In this document: in pieces, positions 19,399-29,934 of the stretch | Layout of the letters: the number at the start of each line of letters is the position of its first letter | Numbering within the stretch: position 1 is the stretch's first letter | NCBI GenBank assembly: GCA_029433365.1 | Contig: JAQTHZ010000001.1 | Coordinates: 558,001 to 622,000 of the forward strand | DNA: 64,000 bases | Direction: 5' to 3' | Origin: Orbaceae bacterium ESL0721 | Lineage (GTDB): Bacteria; Pseudomonadota; Gammaproteobacteria; Enterobacterales; Orbaceae | Made by a program: the position numbers and the translations under genes | The notes under the pieces: model-generated | What the model was told of the DNA's origin: nothing | Databases searched by the model: none | Seen by the model: only the letters and a program-made list of their open reading frames with translations

Positions 19399-21483
19399 TT
19401 AGGCATTGATATACTTCTCACGGTCAGGTAACCAACGTTCAATCAATGATTTAGCATTTTGAGGATGATGTTGTAATAGCAGATATGAGGCTTTTTGGAC
19501 TTCACTAATCAACGCTTGATCACGGATGAGATCTACTATTTTGAAATTGGCACCACCGATTTGGCGGGTACCTAAGATCTCCCCTCCTCCGCGTATCTCT
19601 AAATCTTTTTGGGCGATAACAAAACCATCACTACTTTCACGCATCACCTTCATGCGCGCCATGGCGACTTTACTTAGTGGCGGTTGGTACATAAGCACGC
19701 AGTGTGATACTGCTGTACCTCGACCAACACGACCACGCAACTGGTGCAGCTGTGCTAACCCTAAACGCTCGGCATTTTCAATAATCATTAAACTGGCATT
19801 GGGTACATCAACCCCAACTTCGATTACAGTTGTTGCAACCAGTAGCGAAATTTCACCCTGTTTGAATCGTTGCATAACAGACTGTTTCTGTTCTGATCGC
19901 ATCTTGCCATGGACGAGATCAATAGTGATTGAAGGTAAGAGTATGCGAAGCTCTTCAACCAGTAGCTCTGCTGCTTTTGCATCAATCGCTTCTGACTCCT
20001 GAACTAAAGTACAGACCCAATAGACCTGCCTACCTGTTTGGCAAGCTTGCTTCACACGATCAATAATCTCATCCCGCCTTGAGTTGGGCAGAACAACTGT
20101 TGTAATAGGTGTACGCCCCGGTGGTAACTCATCAATAATTGAGAGATCTAAATCTGCATAAACAGTCATTGCCAATGTACGGGGGATAGGTGTTGCGGTC
20201 ATAATAAGTTGGTGAGGATAGAGGTGATCCTTCTCCCCTTTTTCCCACAAACTTAACCGTTGATTAACCCCAAATCGGTGCTGCTCGTCGATGATGACTA
20301 AACCTAAATCAGCAAATGCCACTTTATCGACAAAGAGCGCATGAGTACCGATTAAGAGAGATGTTTTACCTTCAACCAATTTTTCTAAACAGTGTGCTCG
20401 ATTTTTTGCAGTTAACCGCCCCGAGAGAAGATCAACGTCAATACCAAGTGGAGTTAACCAATTGGTAAAATTGATAAAGTGTTGCTCGGCTAAAATCTCG
20501 GTTGGTGCCATTAATGCCACCTGTTTACCATTTTCAATCGCATTTAGTGCAGCTAATGCAGCAACTACTGTTTTACCAGACCCAACATCACCTTGGATTA
20601 ACCGCATCATCGGAACCGATTTTGCCATATCTTGAAAAATATCCTCTACTACGCGCTGTTGAGCAGCAGTTGGGGTAAAAGGGAGATTAGCTAAAAATGG
20701 GCGGATCAATTGTTCATTAGCCCGTAATGGTGTTGCAAACTGCTTCTGATTATCCATCTTTATGGTCAACATACTTAAATGATAAGCAAGTAACTCCTCA
20801 TAAATAAAGCGCTTGATAGCAGGGTGTTTCCCCTCGGTCAGCTCATCAATATTTAAGGTTATAGGGGGGTGATGGATGGTGAATAGCGCGGTTGTAACAT
20901 CCCAAAATTGATTAGTTAGTGCTGGTGGTAAAATCTCTACCGGTGGATTATGTTTAAGCAGTAAAAGAGCAGCATCGACCGTTTTACGAATGGTGTGCTG
21001 GGTTAAACCAAATGTTGTTCCATAAATAGGGGTAAATTGCGGATCTTCAGCTTCACTTTTTGCCTGTAAAGATTTAAGTTGAATTTGCGGATGCAGCATT
21101 TCAAAATGGCGTTGACCGGCCTTTACCTCGCCATAAGCTGTCACCTCTTTGCCCACGCTAAAGGTTGATCTCATCCCTTGATTAAAATTTAAAAATTTTA
21201 AAACTGCGATGCCTGAATCATCTTGGATGTGACAGATGAGCATAGGTCGTCTTTTAGTTGTGACTATATCGCTTTTGATTATTTGACCTGCAATCGTTGT
21301 CTGTTCGCCAATAGTGAGATCAGCAATTGCATGAATAGCGGCGCGGTTTTCGTAACGTATCGGGAAGTGGAACAGTAGATCAGATACCGTTTTTATCCCC
21401 AGATCGGCAAATTTCTTCTCGAGAATCGATCCGATACCTGAAAGTGAAGTTAGAGGGAGATCACCAAAAAAACGACTCTTCAT
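19399..21483 (-). CDS. recG: ATP-dependent DNA helicase RecG
   Basis: Remodels stalled replication forks and branched DNA. The 694 residues match E. coli (693). The N-terminal wedge/OB region is residues 1-180. Helicase motifs follow: GDVGSGKTVVAALAAL (Walker A), IIDEQHRFGVNQR (motif II, DEQH), TATPIPRTLAM (motif III) and VIEVGVDVPNASLM with QLRGRVGRG (motifs V and VI). It lies downstream of spoT as in enterobacteria, but trmH, which sits between them in E. coli, is absent and a 112-bp gap remains. Confidence 0.97.
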   Translation of the reverse strand: MKSRFFGDLPLTSLSGIGSILEKKFADLGIKTVSDLLFHFPIRYENRAAIHAIADLTIGEQTTIAGQIIKSDIVTTKRRPMLICHIQDDSGIAVLKFLNFNQGMRSTFSVGKEVTAYGEVKAGQRHFEMLHPQIQLKSLQAKSEAEDPQFTPIYGTTFGLTQHTIRKTVDAALLLLKHNPPVEILPPALTNQFWDVTTALFTIHHPPITLNIDELTEGKHPAIKRFIYEELLAYHLSMLTIKMDNQKQFATPLRANEQLIRPFLANLPFTPTAAQQRVVEDIFQDMAKSVPMMRLIQGDVGSGKTVVAALAALNAIENGKQVALMAPTEILAEQHFINFTNWLTPLGIDVDLLSGRLTAKNRAHCLEKLVEGKTSLLIGTHALFVDKVAFADLGLVIIDEQHRFGVNQRLSLWEKGEKDHLYPHQLIMTATPIPRTLAMTVYADLDLSIIDELPPGRTPITTVVLPNSRRDEIIDRVKQACQTGRQVYWVCTLVQESEAIDAKAAELLVEELRILLPSITIDLVHGKMRSEQKQSVMQRFKQGEISLLVATTVIEVGVDVPNASLMIIENAERLGLAQLHQLRGRVGRGTAVSHCVLMYQPPLSKVAMARMKVMRESSDGFVIAQKDLEIRGGGEILGTRQIGGANFKIVDLIRDQALISEVQKASYLLLQHHPQNAKSLIERWLPDREKYINA

Positions 21484-21595
21484 AATCTACTCTCTTCTAT
21501 TTTTGATTTACTATTTAGATCTGTTATTCTAGCTGCTTTTAAGATAGATCATCTTAACATGATGATTAATCTATATTTTTCATTAATAGTTTTAA

Positions 21596-23722
21596 TCAAT
21601 ACTTTTGATTAATGTTGCGTTTTACACTCACCACATCTTGCTGTAGTGCAATTTTATGAATCAAACCATTTAGCTCGATATTATTTTTCACTTCAATCTG
21701 CAAAATAATGGTATAGACTTTACCCTCTTTCTCTTCAATATTTAACCAATGTACATGTGTTTTTTCAAAATTTAAGATCGATAAAATATGCGATAAAGTA
21801 CCTTGATTATTTAGGATATCTATCCAAATTTCTGCAATAAAAGATTGCGAAATATCAGACGACCACTTTAGAGGAATATACTTTAAAGGTTGATTTTGAT
21901 AGCCAACAATATTGTGGCAAGCTTCATGATGAACGGTGAGCCCTTTAATTTCAGGTGTGATGTGACCAATAATTGGATCATCAGGAATGGGGTGACAGCA
22001 TTTAGAAAAGATGACCGATATATCCTCAGTACCTGTAATCACAACAATCTTATCTTGTTCTGAGAGGTGAACCGAGAGCTGATTGTTCTCTAACCCTTTC
22101 GCCACAAATTGACTCATGACATTGCCCACACCAATTTCAGCTAGCACATCATCAAATGATGGGAAGAGCGTTAAGGCGACAAAGCGATCAATCTTCTCTT
22201 TTGGTATCGCATCAATTCCGCCTTTATCAGTTAAAGCTAAATTGAGTAACTTCTTGCCTAATATGATTGCATCGTCATGTTTTAGGGTTTTTATAGCCTG
22301 TTTTATGCGGGTTTTCGCTTTTGCACTCATCACAAAGTCTAACCAACCAATATTTGGTCGACCTTTAGGTGAGGTGATAATCTCAACAGTTTGCCCACTA
22401 CTTAACGGTTTAGAGAGCGGATAAGATTTACGATCCACTTGCGCACCAATACAGTGATAACCGATATCACTATGCACTGCATAAGCCAAATCGACTGCTG
22501 TAGCCCCTTCTGGCAATTCAACTATTCGACCTTTTGGCGTAAATACGTAGATCTCTTTCGGAAAGAGATCTGACTTAACATTTTCAATAAATTCATAGGA
22601 GTTACCAACGCTATGCTGTAACTCTAGTAGGCTATCCATCCAGCGTTGCACTTTAATTTGTGCTGTGGTGTTATTTAATTCATCCCGCTCATTATAGATC
22701 CAGTGTGCAGCAACCCCCATCTCTGCCATCTGATCCATATCTTCAGTTCTAATTTGAACTTCTACAGGTGTACCATGTGGACCAATTAATGAGGTATGAA
22801 TAGATTGATAGCCATTAACTTTTGGAATTGCGATAAAATCTTGGAAATGGTTAGGGCGGGGTTTATAGAGATTGTGGATTAAGCCAAGCACACGGTAACA
22901 ACTATCAATATCTTTCACAATAATACGGAAAATATAGATATCCATAATCGATTGGAACTTCTGCTGGCCTTGCTGCATTTTTTGATAGATAGCATAGATA
23001 TTCTTCTCTAAACCTTCAACAACTGCATCTATTTTGGCATCCTTTAGACGCGCTTTTATCTCACTAAGAATTCGTTGAATGAGCTCTTTTCGGGTACCGC
23101 GCGCACTATCAATAACCTTCTCGATCACCTTGGCTCGATTAGGATGCATCGCCGTAAAACCTAAAATCTCTAACTCGGTCTTAATGTGGTGAATACCTAA
23201 CCGGTGTGCTAAAGGTGCATAAATTTCTAGGGTCTCTTTGGCGATTCGGCGGCGCTTATCTGGTCTTAATGAACCAATTGTCCGCATATTGTGGGTGCGA
23301 TCTGCAAGTTTAATTAAGATTACTCGTACATCTTCTGTCATGGCAAGCACCATTTTGCGAAAATTTTCCGCCTGTGCCTCTTGCCTACTCCGAAATTTTA
23401 ACTTATCTAATTTTGATACCCCTTCAACCAAGATTGCGACATGTTCACCAAATTTATTACTAATATCTTGGAAAGTAATTGCAGTATCTTCAATGGTATC
23501 GTGGAGAAGCGCGGCTATAATGGTCTCATAATCAAGACGCATATCCGCTAAAATGTTGGCTACTGCAACTGGGTGGGTGACATAAGGTTCACCACTACTC
23601 CGAAATTGCCCTTCATGCGCTTTTTTAGCAAAGAAGTAAGCCTCTTTTATCAGCTTAACCTGCTTAGCAGGAAGATAAGCTTTAACTACCTCTTCTAGAC
23701 TACAAAAATATTGCATAGGCAA
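21596..23722 (-). CDS. spoT: SpoT, bifunctional (p)ppGpp synthetase/hydrolase
   Basis: Controls the stringent-response alarmone. The protein has 708 residues (E. coli 702). The order is an HD hydrolase domain (THPVAVANILADMRLDYETI, ALLHDTIEDT with the HDxxED residues, about 45-80), the synthetase-like domain (about 230-350, with IPKVNGYQSIHTSLIGPHGT), TGS (EIYVFTPKGRIVELPEGATA, near 390), a conserved CCHPIPDDPIIGH segment and a C-terminal ACT domain. It starts 11 bp after rpoZ, so the two are cotranscribed. Met1 and Met3 are both possible starts. A near-copy of the dispersed motif lies inside the gene at 22277-22290. Confidence 0.97.
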   Translation of the reverse strand: MPMQYFCSLEEVVKAYLPAKQVKLIKEAYFFAKKAHEGQFRSSGEPYVTHPVAVANILADMRLDYETIIAALLHDTIEDTAITFQDISNKFGEHVAILVEGVSKLDKLKFRSRQEAQAENFRKMVLAMTEDVRVILIKLADRTHNMRTIGSLRPDKRRRIAKETLEIYAPLAHRLGIHHIKTELEILGFTAMHPNRAKVIEKVIDSARGTRKELIQRILSEIKARLKDAKIDAVVEGLEKNIYAIYQKMQQGQQKFQSIMDIYIFRIIVKDIDSCYRVLGLIHNLYKPRPNHFQDFIAIPKVNGYQSIHTSLIGPHGTPVEVQIRTEDMDQMAEMGVAAHWIYNERDELNNTTAQIKVQRWMDSLLELQHSVGNSYEFIENVKSDLFPKEIYVFTPKGRIVELPEGATAVDLAYAVHSDIGYHCIGAQVDRKSYPLSKPLSSGQTVEIITSPKGRPNIGWLDFVMSAKAKTRIKQAIKTLKHDDAIILGKKLLNLALTDKGGIDAIPKEKIDRFVALTLFPSFDDVLAEIGVGNVMSQFVAKGLENNQLSVHLSEQDKIVVITGTEDISVIFSKCCHPIPDDPIIGHITPEIKGLTVHHEACHNIVGYQNQPLKYIPLKWSSDISQSFIAEIWIDILNNQGTLSHILSILNFEKTHVHWLNIEEKEGKVYTIILQIEVKNNIELNGLIHKIALQQDVVSVKRNINQKY

Positions 23723-23733
23723 TTCTCTTTTAA

Positions 23734-24024
23734 CTATTCATATGCTGGTGTATTTTCAAAAAGAACGGTTTCATGAAGCGTTGTACGGACTTCTGCCTCT
23801 TTATCTTGACGAGCTTGAAACTCTGCGGTATCTAAAATATTTTTATTGACTAAACCTTCTTCGATTTCTCGTAGTGCTATCACGGTAGGTTTATCATTTT
23901 CTTCAGGAACTAAAGGGGATTTATGTTCTACTTGTAATTGACGGGCGCGTCTTGCTGCTACTAATACAAGGTCAAAACGATTACCAATTTTTTCTACTGC
24001 ATCTTGCACGGTTACACGAGCCAT
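23734..24024 (-). CDS. rpoZ: RNA polymerase omega subunit
   Basis: A small assembly subunit of RNA polymerase and part of the ppGpp binding site 1. [20 protein letters not shown] and [11 protein letters not shown] are the family signature. I chose ATG 24024: AGAGGTGG lies 5 bases upstream, and the slightly longer frame starts with a GTG inside that ribosome site. The result is 96 residues, a little longer than E. coli (91), with an acidic C-terminal tail. It leads the rpoZ-spoT operon. gmk, which precedes rpoZ in E. coli, is not here. Confidence 0.96.
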   Translation of the reverse strand: MARVTVQDAVEKIGNRFDLVLVAARRARQLQVEHKSPLVPEENDKPTVIALREIEEGLVNKNILDTAEFQARQDKEAEVRTTLHETVLFENTPAYE

Positions 24025-24233
24025 ATATACCACCTCTTAATATCTTAAATAGATAATAGCGCCTAACTCTATATGGCGCCCAATTAAATTTCGAAACGAA
24101 AGACCTAGCATTTTACTTAATTTTTTAGGCTGTTGTCTAGCACTGTTATTATCGGTTTTAAGTAAAGAAGAGATAAATTAATTGCGATCTCACAATTTTT
24201 TCCGTTTAAAAATAAAAAATAAACTCTTTCAAT

Positions 24234-24247
24234 ATGATATTTATCAT
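24234..24247. promoter_or_regulatory. Perfect inverted repeat, possible Fur-like or other operator
   Basis: ATGATA and TATCAT around TT resemble the core of a Fur box (ATGATAATNATCAT), but the surrounding bases match poorly. It lies 210 bp upstream of rpoZ and 540 bp upstream of pntA, so its target is unclear. Confidence 0.25.
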
Positions 24248-24454
24248 TTATATCTGTGACTGCACACTATATAACTATTTTGATATAACTATTTTGTGAA
24301 TAACATTTATATATAACTGTTCTATATAAAACGGTTCTGTATAAAACTGTTAGATACGCTCTGCCTATCTATAGCATTAATAAGCAGCTTGAACAAGTAA
24401 CTTAAAATCAAGTAACTTCCAATAAAGATAGTTAATCGTTGTGCTAGCTCACAA

Positions 24455-24518
24455 AATAACTTTAATCTTCCATAACTTTAATCTATCATAACTTTAATCT
24501 ATCATAATTTTAATTTAT
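24455..24518. repeat. 16-bp tandem repeat array
   Basis: Four copies of CATAACTTTAATCTAT, of which the middle two are identical and the outer two diverge. Confidence 0.75.
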
Positions 24519-24788
24519 CTTAGCTATTATCTATCGTTGCTATTGCATCTCATTACTGTTTTCTATTTTCACTATAAGGTATCTTATTAGGCGATATATC
24601 AGTAGGATCAACTATATTAACGATTTATATAACAATTTTTATAACGATCAATCTATACCATAAAAACGCATTATAGAAAATCTTTATAAAAAACCTACTA
24701 CTGTACTAATATTCAGACTATCGCTGAATATAATCTATGCTAAAATCAAACAACATCTATTTTAACTTTTATAAAAGGAGTTAATGCT

Positions 24789-26318
24789 ATGCATATTGGT
24801 ATACCAAAAGAGCGGTTAGCCCATGAGTCAAGAGTTGCGGCAACACCGCAAACTGTTGGGCAACTATTAAAACTGGGCTTTACAGTATCAGTCGAAGAGG
24901 GAGCAGGTCAGGCTGCCTATTTTGATGATCAGATGTTTATTGAAGCTGGAGCCACTATTCAAAATAGAGATCAGATTTGGCAAAATGATCTTATCCTCAA
25001 ACTTCATGCTCCCCTAGACGAAGAGATCCCATTAATGAAAGAGGGATCAACACTAATCAGTTATATCTATCCTGCTCAACACAAAGAACTCCTTGAAAAG
25101 TTAGCTGCTAAAAAGATTACCGTTATGGCGATGGATTGCGTACCACGCATCTCACGCGCGCAATCTCTTGATGCATTAAGCTCCATGTCAAATATTGCGG
25201 GTTACCGATCTGTTATTGAGGCAGCAAATCAGTTTGGTCGCTTCTTCACTGGTCAAGTGACAGCCGCTGGTAAAGTGCCACCTGCAAAAGTTTTAGTCAT
25301 TGGTGCAGGTGTTGCAGGGTTAGCTGCCATTGGTGCAGCAGTAAGTTTAGGTGCAATTGTTCGCGCTTTTGATACTCGCCCAGAGGTAGCCGAGCAGATC
25401 AACAGTATGGGTGCTGACTTTTTAGAGTTAGATTTTAAAGAGGAAGCGGGATCGGGCGATGGCTATGCTAAACAGATGTCCGCCGCTTTTATTGAGGCTG
25501 AAATGGCACTTTTTGCCGCCCAAGCGAAAGATGTTGATATCATTATCACAACAGCACTGATTCCAGGTAAACCAGCACCGAAACTGATCTCGAAAGAGAT
25601 GGTTGAATCAATGAAACCAGGTAGCGTTATTGTCGATTTGGCAGCATTAACTGGTGGTAACTGTGAATTAACTAAACCGGGCGAAGTCTACACAACTGAT
25701 AATGAAGTTAAAATTGTCGGATATACTGACCTTGCTAACCGTATGCCATCCCAAGCATCACAACTTTACGGTACCAATATTGTTAATCTAATCAAATTAT
25801 TGGCGAAAGATAAAGATGGCAACATCGATATCAATTTTGATGATGTGGTAATCCGCGGTGTAACTGTTGTAAAAGATAGCGAGATCACATGGCCCGCTCC
25901 GCCAATTCAAGTCTCAGCCAAACCGCAACAGAAAGCAGCCACACCAGTTGCTAAACCTGAACCAAAACCGATGGATGTCCGAATTAAATATGGCATTTTG
26001 GCACTGGTTATTATTGCGTTCTTCTGGCTGGCTAACTCTGTGCCGGCAAGCTTCTTAGGTCACTTCACGGTCTTTGCCCTCTCTTGTGTTGTCGGTTATT
26101 ACGTTGTTTGGAATGTGACCCACTCTCTACATACACCGCTCATGTCAGTAACTAATGCGATATCAGGGATTATTTTAGTTGGCGCAATTTTGCAAGTCGG
26201 TCAAAACGGTTGGATCACTGCCATCGCCTTTATTGCCATCTTAATTGCAAGCATTAATATTTTTGGCGGATTCTTTGTAACGCAAAGAATGTTAAAAATG
26301 TTTCAACGTGGTAAATAG
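24789..26318 (+). CDS. pntA: NAD(P) transhydrogenase subunit alpha
   Basis: Together with PntB it uses the proton gradient to reduce NADP+ with NADH. The 509 residues match E. coli PntA (510). The NAD(H)-binding domain I fills residues 1-380: [40 protein letters not shown] and the Rossmann motif [22 protein letters not shown] near residue 165. A Pro/Lys linker follows, then four membrane helices at about 400-505. ATG 24789 has AAAGGAG upstream. pntB starts 14 bp after the stop. Confidence 0.97.
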   Translation: MHIGIPKERLAHESRVAATPQTVGQLLKLGFTVSVEEGAGQAAYFDDQMFIEAGATIQNRDQIWQNDLILKLHAPLDEEIPLMKEGSTLISYIYPAQHKELLEKLAAKKITVMAMDCVPRISRAQSLDALSSMSNIAGYRSVIEAANQFGRFFTGQVTAAGKVPPAKVLVIGAGVAGLAAIGAAVSLGAIVRAFDTRPEVAEQINSMGADFLELDFKEEAGSGDGYAKQMSAAFIEAEMALFAAQAKDVDIIITTALIPGKPAPKLISKEMVESMKPGSVIVDLAALTGGNCELTKPGEVYTTDNEVKIVGYTDLANRMPSQASQLYGTNIVNLIKLLAKDKDGNIDINFDDVVIRGVTVVKDSEITWPAPPIQVSAKPQQKAATPVAKPEPKPMDVRIKYGILALVIIAFFWLANSVPASFLGHFTVFALSCVVGYYVVWNVTHSLHTPLMSVTNAISGIILVGAILQVGQNGWITAIAFIAILIASINIFGGFFVTQRMLKMFQRGK

Positions 26319-26332
26319 GGAGAAATTTTATA

Positions 26333-27733
26333 ATGTTAAGTAATGGAATCATTCAAGCTGCCTATGTGATTGCAGCACTTCTCTTTATCTTTAGTTTACG
26401 CGGACTCTCTAAACAAGAGACAGCCAAAACCGGTAATATTTACGGTATTATCGGGATGGCAATTGCCCTACTTGCCACCATTGCACAGTTAGAAAATGGG
26501 ATCTATTGGGTCATTCTTGCAATGGTGATTGGTGGCGCAATTGGGCTCTATCTTGCTAAAAAAGTTGAGATGACGCAGATGCCAGAGCTAGTCGCCCTAC
26601 TCCACAGCTTTGTAGGTTTAGCTGCGGTATTAGTTGGATTTAACAGCTTTTTAGCGCTCAACGAATTTGCCCTTATGGTCTCATCGAATGAAATTGCCGT
26701 CCACCTTGGTGAAATTTTTGTCGGTGTCTTTATTGGTGCGGTTACCTTTGCTGGTTCAATTATTGCCTTCGGTAAGTTGAATGGACGTATTAGCTCTAAA
26801 GCGCTCGTTCTCCCTTATAAACATTATTGGAACTTAGCGGCTATTGTTGTCTCTATCATTCTGCTCTTTGCCTTCCTTAATACGCACAGTTATGGCGCTG
26901 CCTTAACTTACTTAATCATCATGACTGTGATCGCTATTGTCTTTGGTCTCCACCTTGTTGCCTCTATTGGCGGTGCTGATATGCCGGTTGTCATCTCAAT
27001 GCTAAACTCCTACTCTGGTTGGGCAGCTGCAGCAGCAGGCTTTATGTTAGACAATGATCTGTTAATAGTTACCGGTGCCCTAGTTGGTTCATCAGGTGCA
27101 ATTCTCTCTTACATCATGTGTAAGGCGATGAACCGCTCATTTATTAGTGTAATTGCCGGTGGTTTTGGTAATAGCAGTAAAGGGGCAAGCAGTGCAGATG
27201 AAGAGCAAGGTGAATATCGTGAACTACAGCCGGTTGAAGTCGCACAGATCTTAAAAGATGCTCGTTCAGTAATCATCGTTCCAGGTTACGGTATGGCGGT
27301 TGCACAGGCGCAAAGCGCAGTCAGTAATATTGTTGAAAAACTGCGTTCAATGGGAATTAAAGTCCGTTTTGCGATTCACCCAGTTGCAGGTCGCCTGCCA
27401 GGTCATATGAATGTGCTATTAGCTGAAGCCAAAGTGCCATATGATATTGTGCTTGAGATGGACGAGATCAATGAAGACTTCCCAGAGACTGATGTGGTTT
27501 GGGTAATTGGTGCTAATGATACCGTCAACCCAGCAGCAGCCGAAGATCCAAATAGCCCTATTGCCGGTATGCCAGTTCTAGAAGTTTGGAAAGCCAAAAA
27601 TGTGGTTGTATCTAAACGTTCGATGAACACCGGTTATGCAGGTGTCCAAAATCCACTCTTCTTTAAAGAGAATAGCTATATGCTATTTGGTGATGCTAAA
27701 GATAGTGTCGAAAAAGTGTTACAAAATCTGTAG
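26333..27733 (+). CDS. pntB: NAD(P) transhydrogenase subunit beta
   Basis: The membrane and NADP(H)-binding subunit partnering PntA. It has 466 residues (E. coli 462). Residues 1-260 contain about nine membrane helices, including [20 protein letters not shown] and the proton-path region [16 protein letters not shown]. The soluble domain III follows with [17 protein letters not shown] (near 320), [20 protein letters not shown] and [12 protein letters not shown]. It is cotranscribed with pntA. The dispersed 15-bp motif starts directly after the stop codon. Confidence 0.97.
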   Translation: MLSNGIIQAAYVIAALLFIFSLRGLSKQETAKTGNIYGIIGMAIALLATIAQLENGIYWVILAMVIGGAIGLYLAKKVEMTQMPELVALLHSFVGLAAVLVGFNSFLALNEFALMVSSNEIAVHLGEIFVGVFIGAVTFAGSIIAFGKLNGRISSKALVLPYKHYWNLAAIVVSIILLFAFLNTHSYGAALTYLIIMTVIAIVFGLHLVASIGGADMPVVISMLNSYSGWAAAAAGFMLDNDLLIVTGALVGSSGAILSYIMCKAMNRSFISVIAGGFGNSSKGASSADEEQGEYRELQPVEVAQILKDARSVIIVPGYGMAVAQAQSAVSNIVEKLRSMGIKVRFAIHPVAGRLPGHMNVLLAEAKVPYDIVLEMDEINEDFPETDVVWVIGANDTVNPAAAEDPNSPIAGMPVLEVWKAKNVVVSKRSMNTGYAGVQNPLFFKENSYMLFGDAKDSVEKVLQNL

Positions 27734-27773
27734 TAACCCTAAAACATTGACTGCGGCAGATGTCGCAGTCAAT
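27734..27773. terminator. Hairpin after pntB, preceded by the dispersed motif
   Basis: TAACCCTAAAACAT (27734-27747) overlaps a perfect 10-bp stem, ATTGACTGCG with CGCAGTCAAT (27746-27773, loop of 8). On + the following sequence is only weakly T-rich. On - the hairpin is followed by GTTTTAGGGTTA, the motif itself. It is probably a terminator for the convergent genes. Confidence 0.55.
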
Positions 27774-27829
27774 ATAAAAATCCCTCTTCGATCTCTTTTT
27801 TTTACTCTCCGTTTTCTATTTTACGTTTT

Positions 27830-28630
27830 CTATTTGATTAAAGTACCTAATGTCATCACCGCACCTCCATAAAACTCTTCAAACATTGAACGGCGATAAG
27901 TTATATCGTTAATCATAACTGGAATCGGTGTTGCTAAAAGATAGTTATCATCTAAAAAATATTTATTTCCTAAAAAAAAGTTATCCTCTAAAAGATTATC
28001 GGTGATATTACGCTGCTCTTTACTAAAATATTCGCCACTAAATGTCGTACTAAACGCTATCACTATTTTATCTTTATCCGCTGTTTTTTTAATATGATAG
28101 GGATTTTTTAGATTGCGATTTTCGATATTAAGATTCAAAATCTCTTGACTACTCATCAGAGCAAGATTAACCAAAAGTGCATAGCGTGCTTCAACATGTT
28201 TCTCAAAAATGTTAAATACCACAGCTCTGTTTTCAACAAATTTTTGGTACTGCCGCATAAAGTGATCATAGATAATACTTGAGTTATCTTGACTATCCCC
28301 AACCGGTAATCGACTAAAACGGTAAAGGTAACTCTCTGACTCTGCGGTAATCTCATCATCAGTCACCTTAAGTTTAATAATCAGATCATGCGCGGGCAGT
28401 TTTGAGTGGTAGCTATTGCAGCTATTTAATAATATAAGTAAGAAGATAATTATAAACAGTATAAATAGCAGTGATAAAAGTGGTAAAAAGCGCCTTTTCA
28501 TCTTTCGATTACCACAGTTTCGATTATCACTGATTTGATTATTACTGTTTTGATTATCACCGTTTTTATTAACGCCGTTTTTATTAACACAGTTATGCTG
28601 ACTTAAATTATTATCATAAAAACGGTTCAT
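27830..28630 (-). CDS. Unknown lipoprotein or membrane-anchored protein
   Basis: I do not recognise this protein. From ATG 28630 it has 266 residues and begins with an Asn-rich stretch of about 43 residues made of short repeats (NKNG, NQNS, NRN). From the internal Met44 (ATG 28501) it would start MKRRFLPLLSLLFILFIIIF and reach LLNSC, a plausible lipobox with cysteine at residue 28 of that form, and a GAAAG site precedes it. The later start gives a normal lipoprotein. The longer form starts directly after the upstream lyase stop, so coupling is possible. The rest is a soluble domain with no motif that I know. Confidence 0.6.
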   Translation of the reverse strand: MNRFYDNNLSQHNCVNKNGVNKNGDNQNSNNQISDNRNCGNRKMKRRFLPLLSLLFILFIIIFLLILLNSCNSYHSKLPAHDLIIKLKVTDDEITAESESYLYRFSRLPVGDSQDNSSIIYDHFMRQYQKFVENRAVVFNIFEKHVEARYALLVNLALMSSQEILNLNIENRNLKNPYHIKKTADKDKIVIAFSTTFSGEYFSKEQRNITDNLLEDNFFLGNKYFLDDNYLLATPIPVMINDITYRRSMFEEFYGGAVMTLGTLIK

Positions 28631-29479
28631 TTAGACTAAACCTAGCGGTGAACGGCAGTAACTTATCTCGCTCTGCTCAAGCGTTGCAATTTGTGCTTTG
28701 AGTGCCGGTAACATTGAGGGGTGAGTTAATAGTTCCTGTAGATGTTTTGCAACTTCATTCTCTTGCACTTTGGTTACTGAACCATTTTTGATATTTGCAA
28801 AATAGTTCATTACAAGCGTTGGATAGATATTGCCAAGAATGGAGGAGAGGCAGTTAAAACCAAGTGCCACCTTATTTTTTAGATCCGGCTCGCCGCCCAC
28901 ATAGTAGGAGTGGTTATAAAAGCCAAGATCAATTAACTGTTTAACTTTATTGGGATCGCCCGCCTCTTTTATACCTATAATATTGTTCAAATTCTTATCT
29001 TGTAATAGTTTAATAAGTGTCTCATTGGCAAGATCAAACCCTGTCCTTTTCGGATTATTGTATAAGATAACTGCCTTTTGATTCAACGTTAAAGCAAGCT
29101 TAGTAACATAAGCTGCCGCCTCTTGCTGTGATGGGAGAATATAGGGGGAGAAGCCAAGTAAAGCCGCTGCAATTTTTGTGGTACTGTTAATCGCTTGCGC
29201 CAATTTTAACGCCTCGGTTAATCTGATACTAGCGACTCCAAAAATAATCTCTAAATCTTTAGGTATAGTGTGTGTTGCCTCAATCGCCTGTAAAATTGCA
29301 ATTTTTTCGGCACATGAGAGGCTATGTTGCTCCCCCGTTGAACCACAAACCAGCACCGATTTTACCCCTTTTTGGTATAAATTTTCGATATGTTTTAGGG
29401 TTAGATCAACATTAACGCTCTCATCGCTATTAAAAGCGGTTGGCACGGCAACATGAAAATCATTCATTAACTTTTTCAC
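28631..29479 (-). CDS. Dihydrodipicolinate synthase / N-acetylneuraminate lyase family protein
   Basis: A class I aldolase-type lyase of 282 residues. The Schiff-base lysine is Lys171 in GIKEAG, the catalytic tyrosine is Tyr140 in LYNNPKRTG, and CGSTGEQHSLS (45-55) binds the pyruvate carboxylate. The family includes DapA, NanA and several sugar-acid aldolases; motif details sit between DapA and NanA, so I do not assign a symbol. The first codon is GTG at 29479 with GGAT upstream; ATG 29467 is an alternative. It shares a strand with, and abuts, the unknown lipoprotein gene. A full copy of the dispersed 15-bp motif, bar its last base, lies within its coding region at 29390. Confidence 0.85.
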   Translation of the reverse strand: MKKLMNDFHVAVPTAFNSDESVNVDLTLKHIENLYQKGVKSVLVCGSTGEQHSLSCAEKIAILQAIEATHTIPKDLEIIFGVASIRLTEALKLAQAINSTTKIAAALLGFSPYILPSQQEAAAYVTKLALTLNQKAVILYNNPKRTGFDLANETLIKLLQDKNLNNIIGIKEAGDPNKVKQLIDLGFYNHSYYVGGEPDLKNKVALGFNCLSSILGNIYPTLVMNYFANIKNGSVTKVQENEVAKHLQELLTHPSMLPALKAQIATLEQSEISYCRSPLGLV

Positions 29480-29934
29480 TGTTCTATCATCCTTTTTTTA
29501 ATATTTTTTGTTATTTGAGAAACAACCTGTCACTAAAATTAAGTAACGCTATTTTAACCGAAAAATTGCTCAATAAATTATCATCTTTTGGTATTAAAAA
29601 TCACCTCCTATTTTCTCTATCTTTAAAGGGAATTTTGATAACAAATTGATTTAAATACTATATCGATATTTTGATAAAAGATAATTTTAAAAATGAGACG
29701 GAAATCTCATTTTTAGTTAAAAAGGAAATAGAAAAATTTTATGGGGCAGATTCTATTAATATTTTTTTTTATAAAAACAGGAAAAATACAATATCTATTA
29801 TATAATGCGCGCCAGCTATTTTAATAAATCTGACAACATAATTAATCTCTTTAACAAGTCATTTTTATTAAAAATAAAATTTTAAAAAATATTAAAAATA
29901 AATCTCTTATTATAAAATTCATGTGAGAATGTCT
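29480..29934. other. Divergent gap upstream of nirB
   Basis: 455 bp of AT-rich sequence carrying the promoters of nirB and of the divergent lyase gene. It contains the symmetric hairpin at 29689-29714. I looked for FNR (TTGAT-N4-ATCAA) and NarL sites expected for nirB and saw only half-matches (TTGATAAAAGATAA near 29671). Confidence 0.5.
29689..29714. terminator. Symmetric hairpin with T-rich arm
   Basis: AAAAATGAGA and TCTCATTTTT form a perfect 10-bp stem around CGGAAA. It is a terminator-like structure on either strand, placed between divergent genes, so it may insulate them or end a short leader. Confidence 0.5.

Larger units (their letters stand above)
24025..24788. other. Long gap between rpoZ and pntA
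   Basis: 764 bp without a supported gene. It holds both divergent promoters, a perfect inverted repeat ATGATATTTATCAT at 24234-24247, repeated ATAACTATTTTG/ATATAACTGTT sequence near 24258-24350, and the 16-bp tandem array at 24455-24518. A strong ribosome site (AAAGGAG) ends the gap before pntA. Confidence 0.5.

Noticed and set aside
19526-20002. 158-codon + strand frame opposite recG
   Set aside because: It runs antisense to well-conserved recG helicase motifs and has no homology of its own that I recognise.
29640-29690. FNR-like sites upstream of nirB
   Set aside because: TTGAT half-sites occur, but the second halves do not match ATCAA, and such AT-rich half-sites are common here.
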